Shown: one piece after another, positions 52,027 through 62,935 of the stretch
How the letters are laid out: the number at the start of each line of letters is the position of its first letter
How positions within the stretch are numbered: position 1 is the stretch's first letter
Assembly (NCBI RefSeq): GCF_008369445.1
Contig: NZ_VTWH01000004.1
Location: 62,001-126,000, forward strand
Reading direction: 5' to 3'
Length of the DNA stretch: 64,000 nucleotides
From: Aureimonas fodinaquatilis
Lineage (GTDB): Bacteria; Pseudomonadota; Alphaproteobacteria; Rhizobiales; Rhizobiaceae
Notes under the pieces: model-generated
What the model was told of the DNA's origin: nothing
What the model saw: only the letters and a program-made list of their open reading frames with translations
Database searches by the model: none
Translations under genes and position numbers: made by a program

Positions 52027-53112
52027 CTAATTTGCGATTTGATTCTGGTTACCGACACGGCCGTGGACGAGGTCATGGATAAAACCCAGCTTGCCGATCA
52101 CAACGGGCGACAGCACAAATGGATAGAGATCCTGCAAACCCATTGAACGATTGAAGGTGTTGAGCGCCGCAGAAAGCGCCAGCCACGCTTCCAGAATCTG
52201 ATCGATCGTTGTGCTTTCTGCGAACACGTTGAAATTCAGTTCCGTGGTTAAAAGCTTTTCCCGGTCCAGATGAGGTGAAAGCGTCATTCCCCACGCGCCG
52301 CCCGTTTCCAGCGTGTCGACGATGTGAAGATAATGCGCGAAACTTTCGGCAAAATCTTCCCACGGGTGTGCACCGGCATAGGATGAAACAAAATGGTCCT
52401 GCCAATCCATGTCAGGCCCATTGGCATAGTGGTTCTGCAACGCCTCGCCATAGTCCAGTGTGTCGTCACCAAACACCGCCCGGCACTGTGACAACAGGTC
52501 CTTGTCCCGCACCAGCCTGTCCCAGTACCAATGGCCGATTTCATGGCGGAAATGGCCCAGCAGTGTTCGATAGGGCTCACCCATTGCCGCACGGCGGCTC
52601 TCGCGCTCAGCATCATCAGCCTCGGCCAGCGCAATAGTGATGAGGCCGCTGTTATGGCCAGTCATCACAGGCTCATCCTCCACCATGTCATCCTGCAGAA
52701 AGTCAAAAGCCAGCCCCTCCGGCCCATCGGACCAGGCGTAAAGCGGCAGTCGCAAACGCAACAGCGTGTAGATCAGACGCTGTTTGGCAAATTCAAGCTT
52801 TTGCCACGGTGCCATATTTTCCGGCACCGAAAGGTTTGGCACGATGCGGTTGAACTTTGAGGCAAGCGAAAGGATTTCCGGGCTTTGAGCAGGAATGAGC
52901 CAATTGCACACGCCATAGCGATAGTTATCGCAATATTTCCAATGATCAGGAGCAGTGTACCGCCCGACTGATACGAAATATTCGCCGTCCGGCTCAAGTG
53001 CCAGAATGCGGTTTGACTGCGGTTCATAACCCAGTGCGTGGCCGCAACGCTCGCAGACTACGTTCTGGAAATACACAACCTGATTGCAGGATGGACAGGA
53101 AAAAAGCTTCAT
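52027..53112 (-). CDS. Zinc-ribbon plus putative zinc metallopeptidase
   Basis: A 361-residue protein with an N-terminal zinc ribbon ([20 protein letters not shown] and CGHALGY, two C-x2-C pairs) followed by a peptidase-like domain whose metal site is [15 protein letters not shown] (HExxH); the third ligand may be in [19 protein letters not shown]. This matches the zinc-ribbon/Peptidase_Mx family. No signal peptide is seen. It is divergent from the transglutaminase-DUF2126 gene with 119 bases between and belongs to the same conserved neighbourhood in my judgement. Its substrate is unknown; it may process what the transglutaminase and ATP-grasp genes make. Confidence 0.85.
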   Translation of the reverse strand: MKLFSCPSCNQVVYFQNVVCERCGHALGYEPQSNRILALEPDGEYFVSVGRYTAPDHWKYCDNYRYGVCNWLIPAQSPEILSLASKFNRIVPNLSVPENMAPWQKLEFAKQRLIYTLLRLRLPLYAWSDGPEGLAFDFLQDDMVEDEPVMTGHNSGLITIALAEADDAERESRRAAMGEPYRTLLGHFRHEIGHWYWDRLVRDKDLLSQCRAVFGDDTLDYGEALQNHYANGPDMDWQDHFVSSYAGAHPWEDFAESFAHYLHIVDTLETGGAWGMTLSPHLDREKLLTTELNFNVFAESTTIDQILEAWLALSAALNTFNRSMGLQDLYPFVLSPVVIGKLGFIHDLVHGRVGNQNQIAN

Positions 53113-53231
53113 TCACCGGAACTCCAATTCCGCAAAACCGTATTCGCTGCATTGCAAATGCTTGTGACGCTGAATTGTTCAGTTATGTTTGCAGAAGATT
53201 TTTCTCCGATCTGAAGGTGGTTGTCGCGCCT

Positions 53232-56200
53232 ATGTCCATTCTTGCCGCTCTCCACCATGTTACGCATTACAAATACGACAGGCCGGTGTCGCTTGGGCCC
53301 CAAACCATCAAGCTGCGCCCGGCCCCGCACTCACGCACACGGGTCAGCGCCTACAGTCTGAAGATTCTGCCGGAAAACCATTTCATCAACTGGCAGCAGG
53401 ATCCGTTTGGAAATTATGTTGCCCGGCTGGTTTTTCCGGAAAAAACAACAGAATTTCGGGTGGAAGTGGATCTTCTGGCCGATATGACGGTGTACAATCC
53501 GTTTGATTTTTTCACCGAAGCCTATGCGGAAAAATGGCCCTTTGCCTACGATGCAACGCTGGCGGACGAGCTTGCCCCGTATCTGGCGGCGGAACCAGCG
53601 GGGCCATTGTTCCAGGCGCTGGTGGATGAGACCGACAGAGCGCCCGTTCCGATTATCGATTTTCTGGTGAACACCAACCGCAGGATTGAACAACGGGTCG
53701 ACTACCTCATCCGAATGCAGCCGGGAGTGCAGACGCCGGAAGAAACCTTGCAGGCTGGTTCCGGTTCATGCCGCGATTCTTCCTGGCTGCTGGTGCAGTT
53801 GATGCGACATCTGGGCCTGGCGGCTCGCTTCGTGTCGGGCTATCTCATTCAGCTTAAGCCGGACAAGGTGGCTCTGGATGGCCCGGCTGGCACAGACCAT
53901 GATTTCACCGACCTGCATGCCTGGGCAGAAGTCTACATACCGGGCGCTGGCTGGATCGGGCTGGACCCGACATCGGGTCTGTTGACAGGCGAAAGCCATG
54001 TGCCTTTGGCGGCAACGCCGCATTTCAGTTCGGCCGCTCCGATCAGCGGCGGCGTCGATTTTGCCAATGTCGAATTCGAGTTCGACATGCGCGTTTCGCG
54101 CGTGGCTGAGCGCCCTCGCGTATCCATGCCATTTTCACAGGAAAGCTGGGAAGAACTGGACCGGCTGGGCGATGCGGTTGACCGGGAGTTAAAGGCGCAG
54201 GATGTGCGCCTGACCATGGGCGGCGAGCCAACCTTCGTGTCGATTGACGATTTCCAGTCAGCAGAATGGAATGCCGAGGCTACCGGTCCGCAGAAGCAGG
54301 CGCTGGCGGAAGAGCTGATATTGAAGCTGCAGAAGCGGTTTGCCCCTCAGGGCTTCCTGCATTTCGGACAGGGCAAGTGGTATCCCGGTGAAACATTGCC
54401 ACGCTGGACCTATTCGCTCTACTGGCGCAAGGACGGCAGGCCGATCTGGCGCAATGCCGCTCTGATTGCCCGCACGGAAGACCAGGCAAAGCCTGAAATT
54501 GCGCAGGCTGAAGCGCTGATAACAACCATTGCCGCCGGACTGGGAGTGGACCCCGGCAATGCGGTACCCGCATATGAAGACCCGGCCTATTGGCTGGTGC
54601 AGGAGGCGCGACTGCCGGAAAATGTCAGCCCGCAGGACTCCCGGCTGGACGACAAGGAGGCGCGCGCCCGCATGGCGCGGGTGTTCGACAAGGGGCTTGG
54701 GCAACCATCGGGCATGGTCCTTCCGGTTCAGGCCTGGCAAGGGGCCGATATTGCCGGCGGACGGCGCTGGATGTCCGAGCGTTGGCAGACACGGCGTGAA
54801 AAGCTGTTTCTCGCACCCGGCGACAGTGCCGTGGGTTATCGCCTTCCTCTCACCTCATTGTCGCACATCCCGGCCGGGCAGTTTCCCTATGTTCACCCGG
54901 CGGATCCGATGCAGGATTTTGCGGACCTGCCGGAACCGGCAGCACCGGCGCAACGGCAAAAGCAGTTCACTGCCGAAAATCCGCAGGTCTGGACAGCGCC
55001 GGATTTTGCAGATGATGAAGTGTCCGGCGTTGTGCGTACCGCCTTGTCCATCGAACCACGAGATGGGGTTCTGTGCGTTTTCATGCCGCCCGTCAGCAGC
55101 ATGGAGGACTATCTGGATTTGCTGGCAGCGGTGGAAAACGCATCCGAAAAGCTTGACCTGCCGGTGCGGATTGAAGGTTATGCGCCCCCCTTTGACCCAC
55201 GCATCAACGTTATTCGCGTTGCACCCGATCCCGGCGTCATCGAGGTCAATGTTCACCCGGCATCCAGTTGGCGCGAGGCTGTGGATATCACCACCGGTGT
55301 TTATGAAGAAGCACGGCAGACGCGGCTGGGAACAGACAAGTTTCTGATTGATGGCAAACATGCCGGAACGGGCGGCGGCAACCATGTTGTCGTTGGCGGA
55401 GCAACGCCGCATGACAGCCCGTTTCTCCGCCGGCCAGACCTTTTAAAATCGCTGGTCCTTTACTGGCAGCGGCACCCCTCTCTCTCATACCTGTTTTCCG
55501 GCCTGTTCATCGGCCCGACCAGCCAGGCCCCCCGCATGGATGAGGCGCGGCATGACAGCCTTTATGAGCTGGAAATAGCCATGTCCCAGGTGCCACAACC
55601 GGGCACTGGCCCCGCCCCGGCACCATGGCTGGTGGACAGGCTGTTCCGCAATCTGCTGGTGGATGTCACGGGCAATACCCATCGGGCGGAAATCTGCATC
55701 GACAAGCTTTATTCGCCAGATGGCCCCACCGGGCGGCTTGGGCTGGTGGAGTTTCGCGGTTTTGAAATGCCGCCAGACCCGCAAATGTCGCTGGCACAGC
55801 AATTGCTGATCCGCGCTTTGATCTCCTGGTTCTGGAAACAGCCGCAGGAAGGCAAATTTGCCCGCTGGGGCACGACATTGCATGACCGCTTCATGCTGCC
55901 CGCTTTTGTCTGGGAAGATTTCCTGTCAGTGCTGAGCGACCTTCAACAGGCAGGTTACCCGCTGAGGCCCGAGTGGTTTGAGGCACAGGCAGAATTCCGC
56001 TTTCCATTCTGCGGCCGGGTTGAGGCCGACGGAGTGGCGCTGGAACTGCGGCAGGCGCTTGAGCCATGGCATGTCATGGGCGAAACCGGAGCGATTGGCG
56101 GCACAGTCAGGTTCGTCGATTCATCGGTCGAGCGGCTGCAGGTCAAACTTTCCGGCCATGATGCGACCCGCCATGCAGTGGCATGCAACGGCAGGCTGGT

Positions 56201-56555
56201 GCCGCTGACACAGACCCGGGTTGCTGGCGAGTCTGTGGCGGGGGTGCGCTTCAAGGCATGGCAACCGGCCAGCGGCATGCATCCAACCATTCCTGCACAC
56301 GCGCCGCTGCGTTTCGACATTTATGACCTGTGGTCCCGTCGCTCGGTTGGCGGCTGCACCTATCATGTCGCGCATCCGGGCGGGCGCAATTACGACAGTT
56401 TTCCGGTCAATGCCTATGAAGCTGAGGCGCGGCGGCTGTCGCGTTTCGAAAATATTGGCCATACGCCGGGCCATTTTGCACCAAGCCGCGACCTGCCGGA
56501 TCCGGAATTTCCGCTGACGCTGGATTTGCGGCGTCCAGCTTGGCTGGGCGGTTGA
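53232..56555 (+). CDS. Large transglutaminase-like protein with DUF2126 domain
   Basis: A 1107-residue protein from the ATG at 53232; the open frame extends further upstream but no start there fits. Residues ~1-80 are the bacterial transglutaminase N-terminal domain ([20 protein letters not shown]). The transglutaminase core has a complete triad: Cys180 in [12 protein letters not shown], His229 in [12 protein letters not shown] and Asp245 in GLDPTSGL. Residues ~320-1100 form the DUF2126 region ([40 protein letters not shown]). Function is unproven; gene context with ATP-grasp and alpha-E proteins suggests amide-bond formation or cleavage. Two genes follow on the same strand, spaced 1 base and -4 bases. 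Confidence 0.92.
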   Translation: MSILAALHHVTHYKYDRPVSLGPQTIKLRPAPHSRTRVSAYSLKILPENHFINWQQDPFGNYVARLVFPEKTTEFRVEVDLLADMTVYNPFDFFTEAYAEKWPFAYDATLADELAPYLAAEPAGPLFQALVDETDRAPVPIIDFLVNTNRRIEQRVDYLIRMQPGVQTPEETLQAGSGSCRDSSWLLVQLMRHLGLAARFVSGYLIQLKPDKVALDGPAGTDHDFTDLHAWAEVYIPGAGWIGLDPTSGLLTGESHVPLAATPHFSSAAPISGGVDFANVEFEFDMRVSRVAERPRVSMPFSQESWEELDRLGDAVDRELKAQDVRLTMGGEPTFVSIDDFQSAEWNAEATGPQKQALAEELILKLQKRFAPQGFLHFGQGKWYPGETLPRWTYSLYWRKDGRPIWRNAALIARTEDQAKPEIAQAEALITTIAAGLGVDPGNAVPAYEDPAYWLVQEARLPENVSPQDSRLDDKEARARMARVFDKGLGQPSGMVLPVQAWQGADIAGGRRWMSERWQTRREKLFLAPGDSAVGYRLPLTSLSHIPAGQFPYVHPADPMQDFADLPEPAAPAQRQKQFTAENPQVWTAPDFADDEVSGVVRTALSIEPRDGVLCVFMPPVSSMEDYLDLLAAVENASEKLDLPVRIEGYAPPFDPRINVIRVAPDPGVIEVNVHPASSWREAVDITTGVYEEARQTRLGTDKFLIDGKHAGTGGGNHVVVGGATPHDSPFLRRPDLLKSLVLYWQRHPSLSYLFSGLFIGPTSQAPRMDEARHDSLYELEIAMSQVPQPGTGPAPAPWLVDRLFRNLLVDVTGNTHRAEICIDKLYSPDGPTGRLGLVEFRGFEMPPDPQMSLAQQLLIRALISWFWKQPQEGKFARWGTTLHDRFMLPAFVWEDFLSVLSDLQQAGYPLRPEWFEAQAEFRFPFCGRVEADGVALELRQALEPWHVMGETGAIGGTVRFVDSSVERLQVKLSGHDATRHAVACNGRLVPLTQTRVAGESVAGVRFKAWQPASGMHPTIPAHAPLRFDIYDLWSRRSVGGCTYHVAHPGGRNYDSFPVNAYEAEARRLSRFENIGHTPGHFAPSRDLPDPEFPLTLDLRRPAWLGG

Positions 56556-56556
56556 G

Positions 56557-58821
56557 ATGAATGGCTTGTCGTCTGCGGTGTCACCGGCGGAAATGCTGCG
56601 GCATTACCGTCCGGATGGCCATGATGAAATGCTGGCGGCCAATGGTGATCTGAAGCCGCATTACCGGCGGCTGTTCGACCAGCTTTCGGCAATGCAGGCC
56701 GGTGAACTGCCAGGCCGGGTTGCCAGTGCCGCACAATATTTGCAGGAAGCCGGGGTTTACTACCGGGATGTCGCCGCCAATGGTGAAGCCGTGGCTGCCG
56801 AACACAGCTGGCCGCTGGCATTTCCGCCTTTGATTCTCGACCCGGCAGAATGGACGAAGCTTGAAACCGGCCTGTTGCAACGGGCAACTTTCCTGGAGCG
56901 ACTGCTGGCGGACGTCTATTCCCGCCGCCAGCTCGTGCAGCAGGGCGTTATTCCCGGCAGGATGATTGCCGGCAATAAAGAATTCATGCACCCGCTGGCA
57001 GAACAGGGAACTGGCAAAAATCCGCTTCTGTCCTTCATTGCCATTGACCTTGGCCGCATGACCGATGGACGCTGGCACGTGCTGTCAGACCGCACACAGG
57101 CTCCATCGGGTGCAGGCTTTGCGCTGGAAAACCGGGTGGCCAGCGGCAAGGCATTTCCAGAGCTTGTGCATGGCGGCTATGTGCAGCGGCTGGCCGAGTT
57201 TTTCATCGGCTTTCGCGATGAGCTGCAGCGTGTAAATCAGGCCATGGGTGGGGAAAGCATTGGCGTTCTGACACCGGGGCCAATGAGCGAAACCTATTTC
57301 GAGCACTCCTATCTGGCGCGCTACCTAGCCTTTCAACTGGTGGAAGGCGGCGACCTGTTTGTTCAAAACGACGCCCTTCATGTGCGCACGGTGGAAGGCG
57401 CACGACCGATCTGCGTGTTGTGGCGCAGGCTGGACGCGGACTATGCAGACCCGCTTGAGCTATATTCCGGCTCGCGCATTGGAACGCCGGGCCTGCTGCG
57501 GGCCGTTCGGTCTGGCAGAGTGCACTTTGCCAACGCGCTGGGTGCAGGCATTCTTGAAACGCCGGAACTGCGGGCGTTTCAGCCAGCAATGGCCCGGGCT
57601 CTTCTGGGCGAAGAGCTTCAACTTCCGGTGCGCCATGTCCGAATGGAAGCAGACGGAACAGAGGCGGCGCAGGAGGTTCAACTTTCCACCGCACCAATTT
57701 TTGCCGATGGGCGGCTGGAGCCGCACCCCGTTACTTTGCGGGTGTTTCTGGCTCGGCACGCCGATGGATGGCGGGTCATGCCGGGCGGATTTGCCCGGAT
57801 TGCCGGGGGTCGCGGTCTGGAAGCGGCGGCCATTCGGGCGGGCGGGCATTCCGTTGATGTGTGGATACCGGCGCAGACTGTACAGCCGCCAATCAGCCTG
57901 CTGGCCCCGGTCCGTGATTTCAAGCGCCTGTTGTCCGGTGCCCTGCCCTCACGCGCGGCTGACAATCTGTTCTGGCTTGGGCGCTATACCGAGCGGATGG
58001 AGCAGGCTACCCGGTTGATTCGCCTGCTGCACAGCCGCGCCGCTGATGGCACTGCCGGGGCACTGGAAAGCGAGCTTCAAACGGTTCTTGCATCTTACGG
58101 GATGCAACCGCAAATGCCCGTGCCGGGGCTGCATCAGCTGGCACAGGCCGCCTATGACACAGCCTCCCGCATACGGGAACGGTTTTCGCCTGATGGCTGG
58201 CGGGTTCTCAGCGAAATTCTGTCGCTGCTGGATAAGGCATCGCCGGAAACGGATGCAGAAGATGCAGCCAGACTTGCCAGCCGGATTCTGACCCGGCTGG
58301 CGGGCTTTATCGGGCTGGTGGACGAAAACATGTACCGGCTGAATGGCTGGAAGTTTTTGCAGTGCGGGCGGCGGATAGAGCGAGGGATCACGTCTGCCCG
58401 AACACTGGCCACCCTGGCAGGGCCGGACTTCAGTTCCGGCGCGCTGGATGCAATTCTGGAGCTGGCGGACAGCCGGCTGACCTATCGTCGCCGTTACTCG
58501 GTCGAATTATCGCCACTGGCCGTGCTGGATCTGGCGGTACTGGACCCATTGAACCCACGCTCGATCATGGCAGCGGTGCAGGAACTGGCAGACATCGTGG
58601 AACTGCTGCCCGGTGTGCATGCCGGCGAAACCTTGTCACAGCCCTCGCGGCGCATTGCGCGGCTGGCGGTGCGGCTGCGCACCGCAGATGCCAGAGAGGT
58701 TGACCCGGCATTTCTGCAACGCATTGCAGGCGACCTTGCTGATCTTTCAGAGCTTCTGACCGAACGCTATTTCACGGCCACCAGCATGGGCAAGGCCGCG
58801 CAGGGGCGAATGGTTGAATGA
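56557..58821 (+). CDS. Circularly permuted ATP-grasp / alpha-E fusion protein
   Basis: A 754-residue fusion. Residues ~60-450 are the circularly permuted ATP-grasp domain (older DUF404/DUF407): SFIAIDLGRMTDGRWHVLSD, RTQAPSGAGFALENRVASGK, GVLTPGPMSETYFEHSYLAR, GTPGLLRAVRSGRVHFANAL. Residues ~460-750 are the helical alpha-E domain (DUF403), starting ALPSRAADNLFWLGRYTERM. In many bacteria these are two separate genes. ATP-grasp ligases activate a carboxylate and join it to an amine, so this is the likely ligase of the cluster. The substrate is unknown. It starts one base after the upstream stop and overlaps the next gene by four bases. Confidence 0.9.
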   Translation: MNGLSSAVSPAEMLRHYRPDGHDEMLAANGDLKPHYRRLFDQLSAMQAGELPGRVASAAQYLQEAGVYYRDVAANGEAVAAEHSWPLAFPPLILDPAEWTKLETGLLQRATFLERLLADVYSRRQLVQQGVIPGRMIAGNKEFMHPLAEQGTGKNPLLSFIAIDLGRMTDGRWHVLSDRTQAPSGAGFALENRVASGKAFPELVHGGYVQRLAEFFIGFRDELQRVNQAMGGESIGVLTPGPMSETYFEHSYLARYLAFQLVEGGDLFVQNDALHVRTVEGARPICVLWRRLDADYADPLELYSGSRIGTPGLLRAVRSGRVHFANALGAGILETPELRAFQPAMARALLGEELQLPVRHVRMEADGTEAAQEVQLSTAPIFADGRLEPHPVTLRVFLARHADGWRVMPGGFARIAGGRGLEAAAIRAGGHSVDVWIPAQTVQPPISLLAPVRDFKRLLSGALPSRAADNLFWLGRYTERMEQATRLIRLLHSRAADGTAGALESELQTVLASYGMQPQMPVPGLHQLAQAAYDTASRIRERFSPDGWRVLSEILSLLDKASPETDAEDAARLASRILTRLAGFIGLVDENMYRLNGWKFLQCGRRIERGITSARTLATLAGPDFSSGALDAILELADSRLTYRRRYSVELSPLAVLDLAVLDPLNPRSIMAAVQELADIVELLPGVHAGETLSQPSRRIARLAVRLRTADAREVDPAFLQRIAGDLADLSELLTERYFTATSMGKAAQGRMVE

Positions 58822-59723
58822 TGCGCTACGATATCCGCCTTGCGATCGATTATGATTACATCTTTGCTGTCAAAGACGCCCGGCATATTCTGCGTGTGGC
58901 CCCTCGTCAGGACAGGGGGCAGATGCTTCACAGCTTTGCCCTCAAACTCCAGCCGCATCCCACTGAACACGCGGTTGAAACATGCTTTTTCGACAACCGC
59001 ACAGAGCATCTGATGCTGCTGGGTGCGCATTCACAATTGTCGGTGGAAATGCTGGCACGGCTGACGGTCGATCGTTCTGTGCCGGACCTGAGCGACACGC
59101 CTGACCCGCTGGTCCTGGCCCGGACCGTACTTGATGTTCGGGAGACCGATGGCAACAGCCCTCTTCACTTCTTATCCGCCAGCCGCATGGTTGCTCCGTT
59201 TGAAAAGGCGGGCAAGTTTGTGCGTGACTGCGGGGAAAGTGGCACCACAGGTGATCTGGCGCTGGCGGTTGCACAACATATCCAGCGTGACTTTGCCTAT
59301 GAGCCGGGTTTCAGCACCATTCATACCTGCGTAGCTGAAACGCTGAGTACAAAACGCGGTGTATGTCAGGACTTTGCGCACCTGATGATTGCCGGTCTGC
59401 GGGAAGTTGGTATTCCGGCGGCCTATGTGTCCGGGTTCCTGCGCACGGACCCGCCGCCCGGCGCGGCGCGTATCGAGGGGGTGGACGCCATGCATGCCTG
59501 GGTAGAGGTGTGGCTTGGGCCACAGTTCGGCTGGGTTGGTTTCGACCCGACAAATGGCTGTCCGGCGGGCAATGGTCACATTGTGGTGGCCATTGGCCGT
59601 GACTATGCGGATGTTGCGCCGGTGGATGGTGTTCTCACCACCACAGGACCGCAAATCGCACGGCATGGTGTGGATGTTGTACCAGAAAACGAGCCTCAGG
59701 CAGCATGGCAGATGCAGCTTTGA
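58818..59723 (+). CDS. Transglutaminase-family protein (cysteine-peptidase-like)
   Basis: A 301-residue protein with the N-terminal bacterial transglutaminase domain and a transglutaminase-like core. The catalytic triad is intact: Cys183 in STKRGVCQDFAHLMIAGLRE, His226 in GVDAMHAWVEVWLG and Asp243 in GFDPTNGC. The conserved end (GRDYADVAPVDGV) is diagnostic of the family. It lacks a signal peptide, so it works in the cytosol. It overlaps the ATP-grasp/alpha-E gene by four bases (ATGA). Such proteins may hydrolyse or transfer amide bonds; no substrate is established from sequence. Confidence 0.91.
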   Translation: MMRYDIRLAIDYDYIFAVKDARHILRVAPRQDRGQMLHSFALKLQPHPTEHAVETCFFDNRTEHLMLLGAHSQLSVEMLARLTVDRSVPDLSDTPDPLVLARTVLDVRETDGNSPLHFLSASRMVAPFEKAGKFVRDCGESGTTGDLALAVAQHIQRDFAYEPGFSTIHTCVAETLSTKRGVCQDFAHLMIAGLREVGIPAAYVSGFLRTDPPPGAARIEGVDAMHAWVEVWLGPQFGWVGFDPTNGCPAGNGHIVVAIGRDYADVAPVDGVLTTTGPQIARHGVDVVPENEPQAAWQMQL

Positions 59724-59824
59724 TGAGTTCTCGACGCGTCATTCTCCAAAAATGCTCTAAAGGTTTGCTGGTTTAAGCCGAAAAGCAGTTTCAGTTTATT
59801 GCGCGATTGAATATATGCGGTGGC

Positions 59825-61636
59825 ATGAGCACGAAGATCGCCCTGACCCACATTCGCAATTTTTCCATTGTCGCCCATATCGACCATGGCAAATCCACCT
59901 TGGCCGACCGCCTGATTCAGTTCACCGGCGGGCTGGATACCCGTGAGATGAAGGATCAGGTCCTTGACTCGATGGATATCGAGCGGGAACGGGGAATCAC
60001 CATCAAGGCGCAGACGGTGCGCCTGCTTTACAAGGCGCATGATGGCGAAACCTATGTGCTGAACCTTATCGACACGCCGGGGCATGTGGATTTTGCCTAT
60101 GAGGTGTCGCGCTCGCTTTCAGCCTGCGAGGGCGCACTTCTGGTGGTGGATGCCGCACAGGGCGTTGAAGCACAAACCCTGGCCAATGTGTATCTTGCCC
60201 TCGACGCGGATCTGGAAATTGTGCCGGTGCTGAACAAGATCGATCTGCCCGCAGCCGAGCCCGACCGCGTTAAAGAGCAGATCGAGGAAGTTATAGGCCT
60301 CGACGCCTCGCAAGCCATCATGATTTCGGCCAAATCCGGCATCGGCATTGAAGATGTGCTGGAAGGCATTGTCACCCGCCTGCCCGCCCCCAAACAGGGC
60401 GACAGAACTGCCCCGTTGAAAGCAATGCTGGTGGATAGCTGGTATGATGCCTATCTGGGCGTCGTTGTGCTGGTGCGGGTGATTGATGGAGAGCTGAAAA
60501 AGGGCCAGACCATTCGCATGATGGGCACAGACGCCAAATATCCGGTGGACCGGGTTGGCGTGTTCACCCCGAAAATGGTTGCTGTTGAGACACTGGGCCC
60601 GGGCGAGCTGGGCTTTATCACTGCCTCCATCAAAGAGGTGGCTGACACTCGGGTTGGCGACACGATTACCGAAGACAAGAGGCCGACAGCGACTATGCTG
60701 CCCGGCTTCAAGCCTGCACAGCCGGTGGTGTTCTGCGGTCTGTTCCCGGTTGATGCGGCAGATTTTGATGATCTGCGCGCCGCCATGGGCAAGTTGCGGC
60801 TCAATGATGCGTCGTTCTCATTTGAAATGGAATCGTCCGCGGCTCTGGGCTTTGGTTTCCGTTGCGGCTTCCTTGGCCTTCTCCATCTGGAAATCATTCA
60901 GGAGCGGTTGAGCCGCGAGTTTGATCTCGATCTGATCGCAACTGCACCGTCCGTTGTGTACGACATCAAGCTGACGGATGGGCGCACAATCCAGCTTCAC
61001 AATCCGGCGGATATGCCCGATGTGGTGAAAATTGATTCCATTGAGGAGCCGTGGATCAAGGCGACAATTCTGACGCCGGATGACTATCTCGGCAATATTC
61101 TGCAGCTTTGCCAGGAACGCCGCGGCATCCAGATCGATCTTTCCTATGTCGGCAAACGAGCGATGGTGACATACGAGTTGCCGTTGAACGAAGTGGTGTT
61201 CGATTTTTACGACAGGTTGAAATCCATTTCCAAAGGCTATGCCTCGTTCGATTACCAGATGGTCGACTATCGCGAGGGCGATCTGGTCAAGATGGGCATT
61301 CTGGTCAATGCCGAGCCGGTGGATGCCTTGTCGATGCTGGTGCACCGGGCGCAGGCGGAAAAACGCGGCCGCGTCATGTGTGAAAAGCTGAAGGAACTGA
61401 TCCCGCAGCATCTTTTCAAGATTCCCATTCAAGCCGCCATTGGTGGCAAGGTCATTGCGCGTGAAACCATTTCTGCACTGCGCAAGGATGTGACTGCGAA
61501 ATGTTATGGTGGTGACGCCAGCCGCAAGCGCAAGCTGCTCGACAAGCAGAAAGAGGGCAAGAAGCGCATGCGCCAGTTCGGCAAGGTGGAAATTCCACAG
61601 GAAGCGTTCATTGCCGCATTGAAAATGGATAGTTAA
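59825..61636 (+). CDS. lepA: Elongation factor 4 (LepA)
   Basis: A 603-residue ribosomal GTPase from the ATG at 59825 (a TTG at 59807 is too far out). The G domain has [19 protein letters not shown] (G1), the G2 threonine in [22 protein letters not shown] (G3) and LNKIDLP (G4). The C-terminal part includes YKLNDG-type LepA-specific sequence ([20 protein letters not shown]) and ends in FIAALKMD. LepA helps ribosomes under ionic or cold stress and in 30S assembly. It is followed three bases later by the Hsp70-like gene. Confidence 0.97.
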   Translation: MSTKIALTHIRNFSIVAHIDHGKSTLADRLIQFTGGLDTREMKDQVLDSMDIERERGITIKAQTVRLLYKAHDGETYVLNLIDTPGHVDFAYEVSRSLSACEGALLVVDAAQGVEAQTLANVYLALDADLEIVPVLNKIDLPAAEPDRVKEQIEEVIGLDASQAIMISAKSGIGIEDVLEGIVTRLPAPKQGDRTAPLKAMLVDSWYDAYLGVVVLVRVIDGELKKGQTIRMMGTDAKYPVDRVGVFTPKMVAVETLGPGELGFITASIKEVADTRVGDTITEDKRPTATMLPGFKPAQPVVFCGLFPVDAADFDDLRAAMGKLRLNDASFSFEMESSAALGFGFRCGFLGLLHLEIIQERLSREFDLDLIATAPSVVYDIKLTDGRTIQLHNPADMPDVVKIDSIEEPWIKATILTPDDYLGNILQLCQERRGIQIDLSYVGKRAMVTYELPLNEVVFDFYDRLKSISKGYASFDYQMVDYREGDLVKMGILVNAEPVDALSMLVHRAQAEKRGRVMCEKLKELIPQHLFKIPIQAAIGGKVIARETISALRKDVTAKCYGGDASRKRKLLDKQKEGKKRMRQFGKVEIPQEAFIAALKMDS

Positions 61637-61639
61637 GTT

Positions 61640-62896
61640 TTGTCAGGATATTTCGCCGGACTGGATTTCGGCACAACAAACTCCACGCTGGCGCTGGCTG
61701 CGCCCGGTGGCGCACCCCGGTTGTTGCCTGTTGAAGGCGACGCACTGACCATTCCGTCGGCGCTGTTTTTTAGCCTGGAAGACGGCGAAACCTATTTTGG
61801 CCGCAAGGCGGTAGCCGAATATGTCGATGGCGCAGAAGGCCGCTTCATGCGAGCGCTGAAAAGCATTCTCGGCACCAGCCTGATGCAGGAAACCACGCTG
61901 GTCGGCCGGGAACGATTGAGCTTTCAGGAGTTGATCGGCAGGTTCTTGCGGCATTTGCGCATTCGGCTGGAAGCGGAAGGGCACATGGCCGACGGAGTGG
62001 TGCTGGGGCGTCCAGTGCATTTTGTCGATGATGATGCCGTGGCAGACCGCGCCGCACAGGACCAGCTTGCCGCTGCCGCGAAAGCTGAGGGCTTCGGCAA
62101 CATCGAGTTTCAATATGAACCGGTGGCAGCAGCCTTGTATTATGAAGCATCGGTGCAGCGGGAAGAGCTGGCACTGGTGGTGGATATTGGCGGCGGCACG
62201 TCTGACTTCACGGTTGTCCGGCTGTCACCGGAGCGCGCATTAAAGGGCAGAAGGGACGAAGATATTCTGTCCTCTTCGGGCGTGCATGTTGGCGGCACGG
62301 ATTTTGATCGCAGGCTGAACATTGCGAAGGTGATGCCATATTTCGGGCTCGGCGTGCCGACCATTGACGGCAAACGGATGATGCCTGTCTGGTATTTCAA
62401 CGACATGGCAACATGGCACCGCATCAATCAGTTATACACGGCGGCTATTGCCCGTGACATTGCCGGCCTGGCAAAGCAGGCAGCCGAGCCGGAAAAGCTG
62501 GCGCGATTTTCGCATCTGCTTCGTCACCGCTCAGGGCATCGGCTGGCCGGTGCAGTCGAGGCTGCAAAAATCGACCTGACCGCGCGGGCCGAGACAGCTT
62601 TGACATTCAGCGAACCAGAGCTGACTATGACGACCACAATCTCCCGCCAGGAATTCGAAGAGGCAACTTCCGAACTCATCACCAGAATTTCCACGGCAAT
62701 TGACGAAGCGCTGTTGCAATCTTCCGTGACTGCTCAGGAAATTCAAACCGTCATTCTTACCGGCGGCGGCGCCGAAGTGCCTGCAGTCAAGGCTGTGGCC
62801 ACAAGTCGCTTTCCAGCAGCGCGCATTGTGCGTTCAGATGCGTTTGGCAGCGTTGGCCTTGGCCTTGCGCTGGATGCGGCAAGGCGTTTTGCCTGA
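61640..62896 (+). CDS. Hsp70-family protein (YegD-like)
   Basis: A 418-residue protein of the Hsp70/actin fold without a substrate-binding domain. It starts with the phosphate-1 motif GYFAGLDFGTTNSTLALA, has the phosphate-2 motif LALVVDIGGGTSDFTVVRLS and the adenosine motif VILTGGGAEVPAVKAVATSR; FQYEPVAAALYYEA corresponds to the connect region. It matches YegD-type chaperone homologues, whose role is unknown. The start is a TTG at 61640, three bases after the lepA stop with only a weak ribosome-binding site, so translation is probably coupled to lepA. Confidence 0.88.
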   Translation: MSGYFAGLDFGTTNSTLALAAPGGAPRLLPVEGDALTIPSALFFSLEDGETYFGRKAVAEYVDGAEGRFMRALKSILGTSLMQETTLVGRERLSFQELIGRFLRHLRIRLEAEGHMADGVVLGRPVHFVDDDAVADRAAQDQLAAAAKAEGFGNIEFQYEPVAAALYYEASVQREELALVVDIGGGTSDFTVVRLSPERALKGRRDEDILSSSGVHVGGTDFDRRLNIAKVMPYFGLGVPTIDGKRMMPVWYFNDMATWHRINQLYTAAIARDIAGLAKQAAEPEKLARFSHLLRHRSGHRLAGAVEAAKIDLTARAETALTFSEPELTMTTTISRQEFEEATSELITRISTAIDEALLQSSVTAQEIQTVILTGGGAEVPAVKAVATSRFPAARIVRSDAFGSVGLGLALDAARRFA

Positions 62897-62935
62897 CACC
62901 AAGATCTTCACTTCACACCAGCAAAAAGGTTCACC

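Noticed and set aside
52998-53231. N-terminal extension of the transglutaminase-DUF2126 frame
   Set aside because: It overlaps the divergent zinc-peptidase gene and its promoter; the transglutaminase domain begins right at the ATG at 53232.
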